This document shows, in pieces, positions 1 to 10,101 of a DNA stretch of 64,000 bases. The position numbers were made by a program, and so were the translations under genes. The notes beneath the pieces were generated by a model. It worked only from the letters and a program-made list of their open reading frames with translations, was not told the DNA's origin and ran no database searches. The first letter of the stretch is position 1. Every line of letters begins with the position of its first letter. Source of the stretch: Pristionchus mayeri (lineage: Eukaryota; Nematoda; Chromadorea; Rhabditida; Neodiplogasteridae); contig BTRK01000003.1 in NCBI GenBank assembly GCA_036245805.1, forward strand, positions 45,436,044 through 45,500,043, written 5' to 3'.

Positions 1-85
1 GATACAGTTTCCCATTGCGAGAGCAATATCTTCGAGGTGGGACTCCCTAGCATCCATTCGTGTTACCCCTTCTTTAAATGTCTCA
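1..85. repeat. dispersed repeat, copy 1
   Basis: This segment matches 41465-41555 in the same orientation, sharing the blocks TTTCCCATTG and GGTGGGACTCCCTA followed by CATTC. The two copies are diverged. Nothing coding is visible. The window begins inside it, so its true left edge is unknown. Confidence 0.5.
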
Positions 86-199
86 ATGAAAACAATCTTA
101 GTACATTTCCTGCGTTTGCACAGACTAATCTTGCCAAAATGATAATGGGAGCAGCAATATTGCTCGGTTTTGCCTCTTACATTCTGTAATGAAGCAGAG

Positions 200-305
200 A
201 CTAGCGGGTGTGAACGAGATTCTGCGCACTTCTGATAATTTTGCGTTCTCATAACTTTGATGTTTCACAAAGTGAACAAGATCTGACAAAGTGAAAATAG
301 GCGAA
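200..305. repeat. dispersed repeat with GATGTTTCAC block, copy 1
   Basis: The block GATGTTTCACAAAGTG preceded by a TGCGCACTTCT-like stretch recurs at 8955-9070 and 57855-57965 with moderate divergence. The copies look like remnants of one old interspersed repeat. Confidence 0.4.
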
Positions 306-1109
306 TGCTGATGACGTTCGTGCTCTCAACAAATTCCATTATTCAATGCCGTGCTTTCGGACTGCATTGATTTCTTGTTTTTTTTTGAGATTCCGGGATA
401 ACCTTGGAAGTTCGATGTTGAATGGAAGATGAGTTAGAGTAGCGATGCTAGACAGTCCCAGAACGAGTTGAGCAGCGCCAAAAAACTTCGCAGATCTGCT
501 TTATTTCTTGAATTTTGGAATTGCGCCAGTATGTTTCTTGTTACAGGGAAGCGATATGAATGAAACTATTGCTTAGAAGACAGTTCTCAAGCGTTAGCTC
601 TTGAAAAATACAACTAATATTACAAATAATTACGATTTCCTGAAGACGCAGACGATTCTCGATCTGAGCCGATACTCTCTCGCGGGAGAATCAATACGGT
701 GAACGGGAATCCATAATCTACATTAATATCAGTTGTTTTCATGGTGTTATATCGGGTCAAGGAGAAACATTCTCGCTATACCGCACGCTTTCTCAGATAA
801 ATCGGTTAAAGAGCGGACATTAAGAATAAGTAGTGTTTCGTGTTTCGTTTCATGTTTTATTATCAATGTTTGGATAAGGAACCTTGCAACCACTGATTAG
901 AGTGTAACCAGGATGTGATATTTTCTCTTTCTCTCAAGGTTACAAATGTTAGAACTAATTCTCTTTCAAAATGATTGTATTCACATTATTTTTAAAAAGC
1001 GGTAATATATGGTATCTTTGTACTATATATTTACTGTGGTTTCATCATTAGAATCGGTTCATTATTAGAATTTTACAAAAAAAAGTGTGTTGAAAATTTC
1101 ATCTTTCAG
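306..1109. other. unassigned, A+T-rich
   Basis: No ORF, splice-bounded exon or repeat could be supported here. A weak exon-like stretch near 650-700 ends before GTGAAC but lacks a credible acceptor. Confidence 0.4.
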
Positions 1110-1808
1110 ACCTCATCCGGCCGGAGGTCAGTCTGCTGAACGCCGAGAAGTCCAGCTTCCAAATACTGCATGTGAGCAAACGGGGAAGGAAAGACGTTTT
1201 CAAATATTATTTTTAAAATGCACAGCCACTGGGAATCGGAGTTGCCACAATCACCCCAATTCTAAAGAAATAGTGCAGCGCGAATGTTAAGACTAAAAAC
1301 ATTTCATCATCAATTAGAAATTAGTTAATGTCTGCTGTGTTAAGATGGAAGTTGGGAAAAATTTTGACGTAGCAGCAGCTGAATACACTGCTGCAGAAAC
1401 TGTTTGTACCTTCGGGTGGTAAGAATTTTTATAACATAAAAAATTGTCTTACCACCCGAAGATGCAAACACTTTCTGCAGCAGTGTCTTCAACTGCTGCT
1501 ACATCAACCATAACTTCGGTAGATTTCAGTTTTTTTCAGCAAACGCACGCACCTTGTGGCTCCTCGCTTCAACATCAGATGAAAGGCGAAGAGAAAGATT
1601 CCTGCACAGTTTGTTCAGTTTGCCATTTGGAAAAAAATACTGATTATAACAAGAGTAACAAACATTTTTTCAGATCGAGATTCACTTCTACTCCTGGCTA
1701 TCGGACGCGTCGCCTGCTGAAGATACTGCAGCAGTAGGTATTACTCCAGCAAGGCTGGATGATGAGGCGGGCAGAGCGGCTGAGAGCATCTGCAGAACTG
1801 CAATATGA
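1110..1808 (+). CDS. partial host gene, two candidate exons, unknown product
   Basis: I do not recognise the product. Exon one is 1110-1171 (62 nt). It follows the acceptor ATCTTTCAG and stops before the donor GTGAGC. After two leading bases it reads LIRPEVSLLN at its start and FQILH at its end, finishing in phase 0. Exon two begins at 1674 after a TTTTTTCAG acceptor, also in phase 0. It reads IEIHFYSWLSDASPAED and stays open to a TGA at 1806-1808, unless a weak GTAGGT donor at 1734 is used. The intron is 501 bp. Matching phase across a good donor and acceptor, with clean reading frames on both sides, is the evidence for a real gene. The start and any upstream exons are not seen. A diverged echo of the LSDASP segment lies near 9390-9450. 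Confidence 0.45.
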
Positions 1809-2426
1809 CATGGTTAGTTTGAGTTCACAGGTTTCTTTGGGCTTGATCTAACTACGCGATCTCCCGCTTCAATAATGGGAAATCAATGAAGAGAGGTTTG
1901 TGGATCCGATTTTGCATCTATCAATACTAAAAATCATTAATATTTCTGTGGACATGTGGTGAGCGCTAACCACTGCGCGATCTCATGTTTCAGAAACGTG
2001 AGATATACGAGGGAAGTGGCTTGATATGTTGTATATGAAATTCGCAGTGCAATAAAATATTCAATTTAAAATTCGATTTACTATTGCGCTGTTGGTCATC
2101 AAGGCAACTCGGACGCGGGGAAAGACAAAAATAATGTGAGATTTTTATCTGGTCGATCAAGTCTTTGCGAAACCGTTACTGCAATGAACAACTGATTTTT
2201 TTACAAATTGTTATACTCTACTATGTGGAAGATCAGTCTCATTGACCGTGCTACTCTCGTGTTACTATTACCAAAGATAGAAACGAGAGATCGCCGTGAT
2301 GAACACCCGCAGGACGACACTTGATGAATCTAGCACCCGCAGCGAGACTCAGAATTGATTAATTAGTCGTGTACAGCTAACGATTCAAAATACTAATTGA
2401 TGATTACATGTTGTGAGAATTTTCAG
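1809..2426. other. unassigned intergenic or intronic DNA
   Basis: A short ORF from an ATG near 2299 is too small to support. At 1950-2020 there is a weak resemblance to the 9600-9680 repeat (CCACTGCGCGATCTC-type text). Nothing else is supported. Confidence 0.35.
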
Positions 2427-2468
2427 CCGTTCCAACAACATTCGTGCAGCACGAATTCGGCAAAATTT
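2427..2468 (+). CDS. candidate 42-nt exon
   Basis: The acceptor ATTTTCAG precedes it and the donor GTAAGG follows it. The open frame reads VPTTFVQHEFGKI with two leading bases and one trailing base. It is too short to be certain, and its relation to the 1110-1808 exons is unknown. It may be a chance splice-bounded ORF. Confidence 0.25.
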
Positions 2469-3027
2469 GTAAGGCTGTGGCCACTGCAATGATGTTCCAA
2501 TTTTCTTTAGAAAACAATCAATACGCTAACATAAGCCTAGTTTGTAAGCCTAGTTTTCAGTTAGTGCGTGGATTACATTCATATCTGACATACAACAACA
2601 TGAAGACGGACTAAATTGAGTCTAGCCAATGAGAATGGATAATTGCAGACAAACCCCAGCTTTTTTTTTCATTACTAATCAAGGTCCTCAGATTTTAAAG
2701 GTATGCAATCAATGCTTCATGAATTTTATCAAATTTGAATGGTGTGATTCCTACAATTCCTGCTCCCTTGCATCACATTAAACCCAATATCGCAAGAGGT
2801 CTATTGTATCATTCATTTACTGTTTCCATTACTGTCACAACTCACATGCACTAATTGGAAGATATCTTGCGACGTACAGCAGATTGAGAGAAACGTCGCA
2901 GATGAGAGTTTATCTTAACATGATCCGTGCGAGAGGGAATTTTATTCACATCCATGTCAATTCAAAACACTTTGTTTTTGCTAATTATTTTTTGAGATGA
3001 GGCAATACCTCATACTTGGCCACACAG
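2469..3027. other. unassigned, A+T-rich
   Basis: No coding signal or clear repeat is visible apart from simple A/T runs. Confidence 0.35.
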
Positions 3028-3979
3028 CACTTCTTTCGCTACCTTACATTGCTGAATCGAGAAATCACTCATACCAATTTTTTGCATTCACCACTCAAAA
3101 CAATTAAGTTATTTGAAACGTAAATAATACTATTTGTGACAGAATGGATCAAAGCGATTCCATACTGCCCCATTCACATATCAGCGAACTCTGAAGCGAG
3201 ATACCAGGCGGCTGGGAATGCCCACAACATCACATACAAACTCTTACCCATCTTACCGCACTGTATTTAGCTATCCTCTGCTATTCACATGTCTATATCG
3301 ACTTGTACTGAGACGCCGTCGCTGCTGAATCAGATGACTGGTCGGTCCGGCAACCAGCCGGAGAAGCGGTCCTCACCGACTCGAAGCGAGCAGCTGCAAA
3401 AAAAATTTCAAACAGTCACTGTTACAGCACTGCAGTTCTCTGAAATTTTCCAGCATTATAGCAATCGATTGCTGTTACTACCCTAGTACTACCCTAACTT
3501 GGCTTGAAATAACGAAAGAACAATGTTTAACAACATTTGCAACATCGGCTCCAACTGAAGTCCAGAGGATCGCAGGCATCATGTTATAAGAAGTGAACGA
3601 GGATGAGTAAGTATTATTTTCCTTTCTGCCACTTCAAGGGGGTTCATCTTGTTATATTTTCGTACTTTCGATTTTGGTGTTTCGCATAGGGCTTAGATAC
3701 AGATTAGATTGGTCGATGTAATCGTCAATCAGGTGTTCGGTGATCCACAATAAAAAGAAAAATTCCCTCTCCTCCACCGTTTTCAATCCATGTGGCTGTG
3801 TGAAGGTGATGAAGACACGCATTTTTTCGTTTACGATAGGGAGAGGAGAAGGGAGTAGGAAGAGGACGTGGTGTTGGTTAGGGCTGATGCCCAATTAGTA
3901 TGCTGCGTGCACGATGTCTGGAATGTCTAATGCAGAAATGTCGCCGTCACATTGAATCATAATTCGATAACAAATAATT
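3028..3979 (+). repeat. inverted repeat IR-A, left arm (952 bp)
   Basis: The segment pairs with 4357-5297 in reverse complement. Inner edges meet at CAAATAATT and outer edges at CACTTCTTTCGC. The arms are nearly identical, with small indels around 3340-3480 that do not match the partner. A 377-bp unique spacer separates them. Confidence 0.9.
3652..3894 (-). CDS. 80-codon ORF in IR-A left arm, unknown
   Basis: I do not recognise this protein. It has a hydrophobic and acidic middle part (FFLLWITEHLIDDYIDQ). An in-frame twin lies in the right arm at 4442-4684 with one visible change (V/I in PLPIVNEK versus PLPIINEK). Upstream of the right-arm copy is a TACTAAT branch-like motif followed by an AG, so it may be an internal exon. 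It could also be a passenger ORF kept open only because the duplication is recent. Confidence 0.3.
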   Translation of the reverse strand: MGISPNQHHVLFLLPSPLPIVNEKMRVFITFTQPHGLKTVEEREFFFLLWITEHLIDDYIDQSNLYLSPMRNTKIESTKI

Positions 3980-4220
3980 GTTATATATTATATTTCTATT
4001 AGTTCGCATTATTAGGAATATTGTAAACTGCCTGCAGAGTAACGACAGCGGCGTGCACTCACCGGTGGTGTCCGAATTCCCCTCCGACTCCTCCTGGTCT
4101 TTTCCTCACATATTACAGCTAAATTCGCAAGGAAAGATCATTAACAAAATATATGCGTTGTTGCAACTTTCCCCGGGCGATAGAACGCCGCGCGCGCGCA
4201 GGCGCACTTATGATACCTAA
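3978..4220 (+). other. IR-A spacer with exon-like repeat
   Basis: The spacer holds a segment around 4030-4130 (CTGCAGAGTAACGACAGC and onward) resembling 58365-58480 and, more weakly, 59045-59130. On the minus strand it reads EEKTRRSRRGIRTPP up to a GTGAGT donor. This may be a dispersed exon fragment. Function is unknown. Confidence 0.3.
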
Positions 4221-4356
4221 AGGAGTTAATAGCAGTTGTTCTTTGTACAAAACATTTACATTTTCAGAATAGTTTTTGTTTTTGTCATCTATTTCAGGAA
4301 TATTTCATTTGTCGTAGGAATGTTATCGATAATTCAAGACTTCATTTGAAAATTAT

Positions 4357-5297
4357 AATTATTTGTTATCGAATTATGATTCAATGTGACGGCGACATTT
4401 CTGCATTAGACATTCCAGACATCGTGCACGCAGCATACTAATTGGGCATCAGCCCTAACCAACACCACGTCCTCTTCCTACTCCCTTCTCCTCTCCCTAT
4501 CATAAACGAAAAAATGCGTGTCTTCATCACCTTCACACAGCCACATGGATTGAAAACGGTGGAGGAGAGGGAATTTTTCTTTTTATTGTGGATCACCGAA
4601 CACCTGATTGACGATTACATCGACCAATCTAATCTGTATCTAAGCCCTATGCGAAACACCAAAATCGAAAGTACGAAAATATAACAAGATGAACCCCCTT
4701 GCAGTGCAGAAAGGAAAATAATACTTACTCATCCTCGTTCACTTCTTATCACATGATGCCAGCGATCTTCTGGACTTCAGTTGGAGCCGATGTTGCAAAT
4801 GTTGTTAAACATTGTTCTTTCGTTATTTCAAGCCAAGTTAGGGTTTCCAGCATTATAGCAATCGATTGCTATAATGCTGGAAAATTTCAGAGACCTACAG
4901 TGCTGTAACAGTGACTGTTTGAAACATTTTTCTTGCAGCTGCTCGCTTCGAGTCGGTAAGGACCGCTTCTCCGGCTGTTTGCCGGACCAGTCATCTGATG
5001 CAACAGCGACGGCGTCTCAGTACAAGTCGATATAGACATGTGAGTAGCAGAGGTTAGCGTAGCCTAAATACAATGCGGTAAGAGTTTGTATGTGATGTTG
5101 TGGGCATTCCCAGCCGCCTGGTATCTCGCTTCAGAGTTCGCTGATATGTGAATGGGGCAGTATGGAATCGCTTTGATCCATTCTGTCACAAATAGTATTA
5201 TTTACGTTTCAAATAACATAGTTGTTTTGAGTGGTGAATGCAAAAAATTGATATGAGTGATTTCTCGATTCAGAAATGTAAGGTAGCGAAAGAAGTG
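4357..5297 (-). repeat. inverted repeat IR-A, right arm (941 bp)
   Basis: Reverse complement of 3028-3979. A diverged third copy of part of this arm (GGTATCTCGATTCAGAGTT through TTTTGAGTGGTGAATGC) lies at 9510-9680, so the arms contain an older dispersed repeat. Confidence 0.9.
4442..4684 (+). CDS. 80-codon ORF in IR-A right arm, unknown
   Basis: Twin of the 3652-3894 ORF, identical by eye except one I/V change. The frame begins at TTG and no ATG precedes it in frame, so if it is coding it is probably an internal or terminal exon. A TAA follows. No family is recognised. Confidence 0.3.
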   Translation: MGISPNQHHVLFLLPSPLPIINEKMRVFITFTQPHGLKTVEEREFFFLLWITEHLIDDYIDQSNLYLSPMRNTKIESTKI

Positions 5298-6490
5298 GCA
5301 AAACAAAACAAGTTCCACGGATCTTCTGCACTTCTCGAGCAACTGCTTGTGCTTGTTGTACTTACTTTCGGTAATCCGTCAAGACAGTCGGTAGATGTTA
5401 CAAGTGTTATGCCCAACCGAAAGATTGAGCTTACAATCGGCTAAGTGTGCCCTCTCAACATCCTTAGCGATTCAGTCCGTCGGTGCAGAATGGGAGCAGG
5501 CCGAATGTCATCCGCATCTTCGAGTAGACATCGATCGCTAGTGGAAGAATACAATTATTAATTATATACCACATGGACAGAATAGATTGGAGCAGCAGGA
5601 TATTTACAGCGTGAATGTCGCGTGATATTCAATACTCAACATACAATTAGGTATACGAAGGAGTTGATAATTGAATTATTTGCCATTCCCAATTCAAGCA
5701 GACAATTAATCGAACACAACCCCTGATGAATTTAGGGAATAATTGCAACACTAATACATGGGCACGATAATGAAGTATAATGAACACAGAAAGACTAAGG
5801 GAACTATTCAAAGTTGCGTAGAAAAATATACAGAAATATAAAAACGAATTTAAATTACTCATTCTGATTCCTTATGCTATGCATTCAAATTGGTTCTGAA
5901 AATAGGAAAATGTGAATTCACTCGTTCACCTCTATCCGCGAGAGGGACGTCCGTATGGCAGGAAGCTCGTATGTGGAGCGCTCATGAGTCCTTACCTCTC
6001 CTCTTTTTCCTCTCATCTCAACTCGAGTCACATGCGAACGCATTTTGGGAAGTACAGAAAAAAAGAACCGTTGTCTGTTGTGGATTTATTTTTTTCACAC
6101 ATCTCACAGTGAACCATTGAGAGAACTGAAAAATGAAAGCCTTTGAGATACATATGGAGCAAGAAAGGGGCTACTTCAATTAATAATACTACAATTTTAG
6201 ACAATTCATTTTCTCTACCAGTGGTGTCTACCACAGCAATTTTCTAATATAGAAGAGTCGAAACACGTACTTTACGCATCCTTTAAAATTCTTCAATTAA
6301 AGGAGGACTGAAGGCAAAGTTCAACTTTGGACCCTTTCATAACCATGTCCTAGCTCCTCTTAACGACTAATGGCTCCAAAAAGATTACATTAATATATCT
6401 ACTCTCAACAGAGTTATGATTAGTTGACTGAGTGCCATGGACGCTTGTGGGACAAGGAAATGCGCGAATTCAAATATCTTTAAGAGCTGT
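5298..6490. other. unassigned region with weak ORFs
   Basis: A 66-codon plus frame at 5912-6112 (LVHLYPREGRPYGRKLVCG) looks mildly coding, but it has no convincing splice sites and overlaps a second open frame. Nothing else is supported. A short CTCCTTT block near 6300-6320 recurs near 6640. Confidence 0.3.
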
Positions 6491-6494
6491 CAAA

Positions 6495-6568
6495 AAACTG
6501 CTGGCGGGAATCGAACCCGCAACCTTCCGATCACGTGACGGCTGTTCTACCACTGAGCTAGCCAACCG
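6495..6568 (-). ncRNA. tRNA-like Pol III unit (tRNA pseudogene or SINE head)
   Basis: On the minus strand there is a consensus A box (TAGCTCAGTGGTAGA) and a perfect B box (GGTTCGATTCC) within GCGGG/CCCGC, a five-pair T stem. A T6 run follows six bases after the T arm, a Pol III terminator. The D arm pairs at three of four positions. The anticodon stem keeps only its three central pairs (CCG/CGG), position 33 is A rather than U with standard numbering, and the 5' GGTTGGC cannot pair with the 3' CAGCAGT. It is therefore tRNA-derived but probably not a working tRNA. By position the anticodon would be CGT (Thr), but I do not trust that assignment. Confidence 0.6.
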
Positions 6569-6569
6569 A

Positions 6570-7367
6570 TGGTTGTCTATCCCATAGATCGCGCTATGAT
6601 CTGTAGCTCCCTCACACTTGTTCTATCGATGTGGCTACTTTGCCGAGAGTCCTCCTTTAAAAACAAACAGACTCACATGAAGGCATGAAATGCGTACTCG
6701 ACGCGGTGTATTACTGATTAGACAGCAGAAGACAGAGGAGTTGGCATCCTGAGAAGAAGAGATGTACGAGATCTCGCTTTCTCGTTTCTCGAGCATCTCA
6801 ATGACAGAAGTGTTCGAGATTACACCAATATCATAGTGGTTTCCAGGATATCCAAATAACAAACATTGAGCACATCGCGTGAGTGACCATACTTAATTAT
6901 GAATAATATCGGTCAATAGTAGTAGGTCGCTCACGTGTCTGCGCGAACTTTTTTCTCACTTGTTATCCCCTGCAGTCCTCTGATTAACCCCCGCCGACAG
7001 ATGAATACCCTCATAAATACGCCAGAATCTACGAAAATTTAAAAAAAACTTCCATAACCACGATTATGCTGACCTCGACCATCTCGTCTCTCTCGTCCTT
7101 GATTCGATCGCAGAAGGGACGGATCGAGGCATGACATTGATCAATGATCAATCATAGAAATTTATTGTTTTACCCGTGAAAACTGAAGATGATTACTCAG
7201 GGACATCCCGAGAATGTTATGTGAACCAACAGCAGCAAGAAGCGCCTGGTAAAAATTTCAAGTTTTTGGAAACTAGGACGTCATGCCGTCTTTGATAGAT
7301 CCAAGGCGGCATGACGTCACCGCTCTCATCCGACCTAGTGCCAATTTTTCTCTTAAGTTAAATGTGT
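6570..7367. other. unassigned region with a short hairpin
   Basis: A minus ORF at 6635-6862 is not supported by splice sites. At 7277-7287 and 7308-7318 there is an 11-bp inverted repeat, GACGTCATGCC and its complement, including a CRE-like GACGTCA core. Otherwise nothing clear. Confidence 0.35.
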
Positions 7368-7814
7368 GGGTGGAATTTACATGAGAGGTCAAGCTTAGAG
7401 CAAAGAGAGACGGTTTTCATTTGGACAATTGCTGTTCTTTAATCTGTTTCGGTATCCAGGGAACCTGGGTCAGTTTCTCTCGATGTTCGTCACACCTTGA
7501 TAGTGGACGAGCTCGGATACAGTGATGGAAGTAAGAGTCGGATATAATCTGGAACTGGTTAATGAGGATGAACAGAGTCTCGACTTATGATGTCAAGATA
7601 CAATATTTAAAATTATTTTCCGATAAGAGAAACGGTGCCGTATTGAAGCGTTCAAAATCTTATTGAATTTACGTTGATTCCGCAGCGATAATGCGCCATG
7701 ACAATGTTTGAACAATAAATATTGTGACACTGCGCATAGCTTTGACAATTTATTAATAAATAATTCACGTTTTATGTTTATGTTATCATTATATTAAAAT
7801 GAACCAAAAAATAC
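7368..7814 (+). repeat. direct repeat DR-1, copy 1
   Basis: Shares about 440 bp with 8138-8579 in the same orientation, from GGGTGGAATT to GAACCAAAAAATACT. Substitutions are scattered and short indels occur (an extra GGTATCC-type stretch here, an extra GAAAGTGGGG-type stretch in copy 2). The offset is about 770 bp, so this is a segmental or tandem duplication including intervening DNA. Confidence 0.85.
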
Positions 7815-8137
7815 TCTCGGAAGCTTTTTGTTTTACCCAGTGGTCGATTTTGCATGCAAATATAATCGATATTTTTGGAAAACGAATAATGAATAGTTCA
7901 ATTTTCAGTTCTACTTCGCATTCTCTCGTTTCAGGCTTTGGTTATAGACACTGCAAGAATGTCATTGCTAATTGGTTTGTGATCCGTACTTCAAAGAAGG
8001 AAATCTCACATAGTCAACTTGATCATTGCAGCGGTAACCGAAGTTAACTATTATTGGGGCAGAAATATATATGCAGTTGCCGAATTATCGCTATCGAGAA
8101 AGTGTCTGAAAACCGGACACTCTTAGTTTGAATTTGC
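7815..8137. other. segment between DR-1 copies with weak exon candidate
   Basis: The acceptor CTCGTTTCAG near 7935 is followed by an open stretch reading ALVIDTARMSLLI before a GTTTGT. It is a weak exon candidate. No other feature is supported. Confidence 0.25.
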
Positions 8138-8579
8138 GGGTGGAATTCACATGAGGGGTCAAGTTTAGTGCAAAGAGAGACGGTTTTAATTTGACAGTTG
8201 ATGTTCTTTTTTCAGTGTCCATGGAACCTGGGTCAGTTCCTCTCGTTGTTTGCCATACCTTGGTAGTGGATGAGCTCGGATACAGTGATGGAAGTGAGCG
8301 TCAGATATAATATGGAAATGGTTTATGAGAAAGTGGGGTGAACAGAGTCTCGAATTATGATGTCAAGATACAATATTTAAAACTATTTTCCGATAAGAGA
8401 GACGGTGCCGTATCGAAGCGTTCGAAATCTCATTGAATTTACGTTGATTCTGCAGCGATAATGTTCCATGACAATACTTGAATAATAAATAATGTGACAC
8501 TGCGCATAGCTTTGACAATTTAAGGAATTCAAGTTTTATGTTTATGTTATCATTATATTCAAATGAACCAAAAAATACT
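8138..8579 (+). repeat. direct repeat DR-1, copy 2
   Basis: Partner of 7368-7814. It ends 24 bases before the acceptor of the exon at 8604, so copy 2 forms part of the presumed upstream intron, while copy 1 is followed by different DNA. Confidence 0.85.
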
Positions 8580-8603
8580 GAAATGATGTCGTTTTATTTC
8601 CAG

Positions 8604-8685
8604 ATGTTTCGACCGCAAACGAGCCGATCTGCTTGTGGACATTAATGGCTTGGGAGAGCAAACGATCGGCCGACTCGCATGCAAG
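8604..8685 (+). CDS. candidate 82-nt host exon, unknown product
   Basis: The acceptor TTTATTTCCAG and donor GTGAGA bound an open frame with one leading base, starting CFDRKRADLLVDINGLG and ending GRLACK in phase 0. Both splice signals fit nematode consensus and no stop occurs in that frame. I cannot name the family. A similar but stop-containing segment starts at 9198 with the same leading phase and the same DLLVD core, suggesting exon duplication followed by decay. Confidence 0.4.
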
Positions 8686-9197
8686 GTGAGAATGTACTGC
8701 ACATTCATTCATCTCACTCTTCATTTCTTTTTTTCATTTCTTTCGCCTGTGGACAGAAAACTGGCATGCGTCTAGGGAATCAGTGTTGTATGGATAATTC
8801 AAGAGATGTGATAATGTAGCATCCACAGTTTTTGGATTTCGATATTGAAAAAAATATATATGTATTATACATTCACCGTCCATTATCCCAGGCTAGACGA
8901 TGTCCTCAAATTACTGAGAGTATCCCACTTGTTCATAATTTCTTCATTCATCCCTTTGCACTAAAGTAAAGTCACGAGCAGTGAGTGTACAAGAATCGAA
9001 TTTCTGAGCACTTTTTCACTTGTCACTATGATGTTTCACGAAGTGCTCAAGATCAGATACAATGGCGGCGAGCGTATAGTGTTTGCCTTTTGTGTCCAAT
9101 TAGTATCCTCACTCGACCCATTTTGCGCGCATTGTCGCCCGTCCAATAATGGGAGATATTACACGTGAAAGCTTGATTTTTTTCATCTTCTCTGCAG
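8686..9197. other. intronic or unassigned DNA with dispersed repeat
   Basis: 8955-9070 is copy 2 of the GATGTTTCAC dispersed repeat (GATGTTTCACGAAGTGC). The rest shows nothing recognisable. Confidence 0.4.
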
Positions 9198-9258
9198 ATT
9201 CCCGAACCACAAGCATTTCGATCTGCTCGTCGACACTGTCGATATTTCGTGGTAAAAG
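9198..9258 (+). pseudogene. decayed relative of the 8604 exon
   Basis: The acceptor TCTCTGCAG precedes it and the donor GTAAATG follows. The frame with one leading base reads FPNHKHFDLLVDTVDISW and then meets TAA. The shared DLLVD core, the same acceptor phase and its position 0.6 kb downstream suggest a duplicated exon that has lost its frame. Resemblance by chance is possible given the short match. Confidence 0.3.
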
Positions 9259-9509
9259 GTAAATGTAAACGTACATCCCGTCTTCGAGACTGGGCTCGCG
9301 GGAGAACAGTGTCAATTTGGGCGGATTCAGTCCGGAGTTCCCACCTTTCAGTGCTGTCGTCGCATCTCGTGGACCGCTTCTAAAAATGGCTATCGGACGC
9401 ATCGCCAGATGCAGGTGCAGCAGCATACACGGAGCCTGCATCCATGCTGTGGACGGAGCAGGGGCGTTTTTTTGGTTATAGCTTGTAAGTGATTTTTTTT
9501 GAGGACATC
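9259..9509. other. possible exon-derived DNA
   Basis: Around 9388-9450 the plus strand reads LSDASPDAGAA, echoing LSDASPAEDTAA of the 1674-1808 exon, but a TAA lies just upstream in frame. A long minus ORF (9109-9441) is treated as its shadow. Confidence 0.3.
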
Positions 9510-9680
9510 CAACCGCGTGGTATCTCGATTCAGAGTTAGGTGATAGGAGCTCGGATCGATTCTACCTACTCTTCTTGTATCATATATATTATGAATTGGG
9601 TTTCAAAAAATGCATTTGTTTTGAGTGGTGAATGCCAACCGCTGCGCGGTTTCTCGCTTCAGACATGGGAGAAGACGCGA
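9510..9680 (+). repeat. diverged copy of an IR-A arm segment
   Basis: Matches 5115-5275 in order: GGTATCTCGATTCAGAGTT, then a gap, then TTTTGAGTGGTGAATGC. It shows that the IR-A arms include an older interspersed repeat. Confidence 0.5.
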
Positions 9681-9869
9681 TAAATTGAAAAAGTACAATC
9701 GGTTGGACTTTTCCGATGTCAATAATTAATTTACCTTGGGCTTCTGGAACAGGAGCAGTGAACTGTTAACCACACCGTCAGAGTCCACAAAACAGTAATC
9801 CACAGCAGTACTCTTTATTTCCAAAATGAATGATCGTAAAATTGAAATTCCCGCATTGCGAATGCACTT

Positions 9870-9915
9870 TTGTACGACCAAGATACAGCGATGCGCAAGG
9901 TGTGCTAATTTCAAA
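9870..9915 (-). repeat. dispersed repeat with ACCTTGCGCATCG block
   Basis: On the minus strand the text GCACACCTTGCGCATCGCTG occurs. Related copies are at 10863-10905 (minus), 49431-49520, 56785-56815 and 62741-62830 (plus). Confidence 0.5.
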
Positions 9916-10101
9916 ATTTCATTTTAATGGTCTATTTCATGATATGCCGGGACTGAAATCCTCGATTCATTAAACATTCTCCATTGACGAGATCATCGGT
10001 ACGGCGAATTATCATCTCCGGCGCAAACGACAAACTGTCAGTCAAGTATAATATTCTGAATGGCCTAGCATCTATTTTTTCAACGATTTGAGTCCCACGA
10101 A

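Noticed and set aside
5912..6112. Possible zinc-finger remnant (SSHMRTHFGKYRKKEP)
   Set aside because: Lacks the paired cysteines of a C2H2 finger, and a second overlapping frame is equally open.
9109..9441. 110-codon minus-strand ORF
   Set aside because: Opposite strand carries exon-like text with splice sites; this frame shows no protein-like features.
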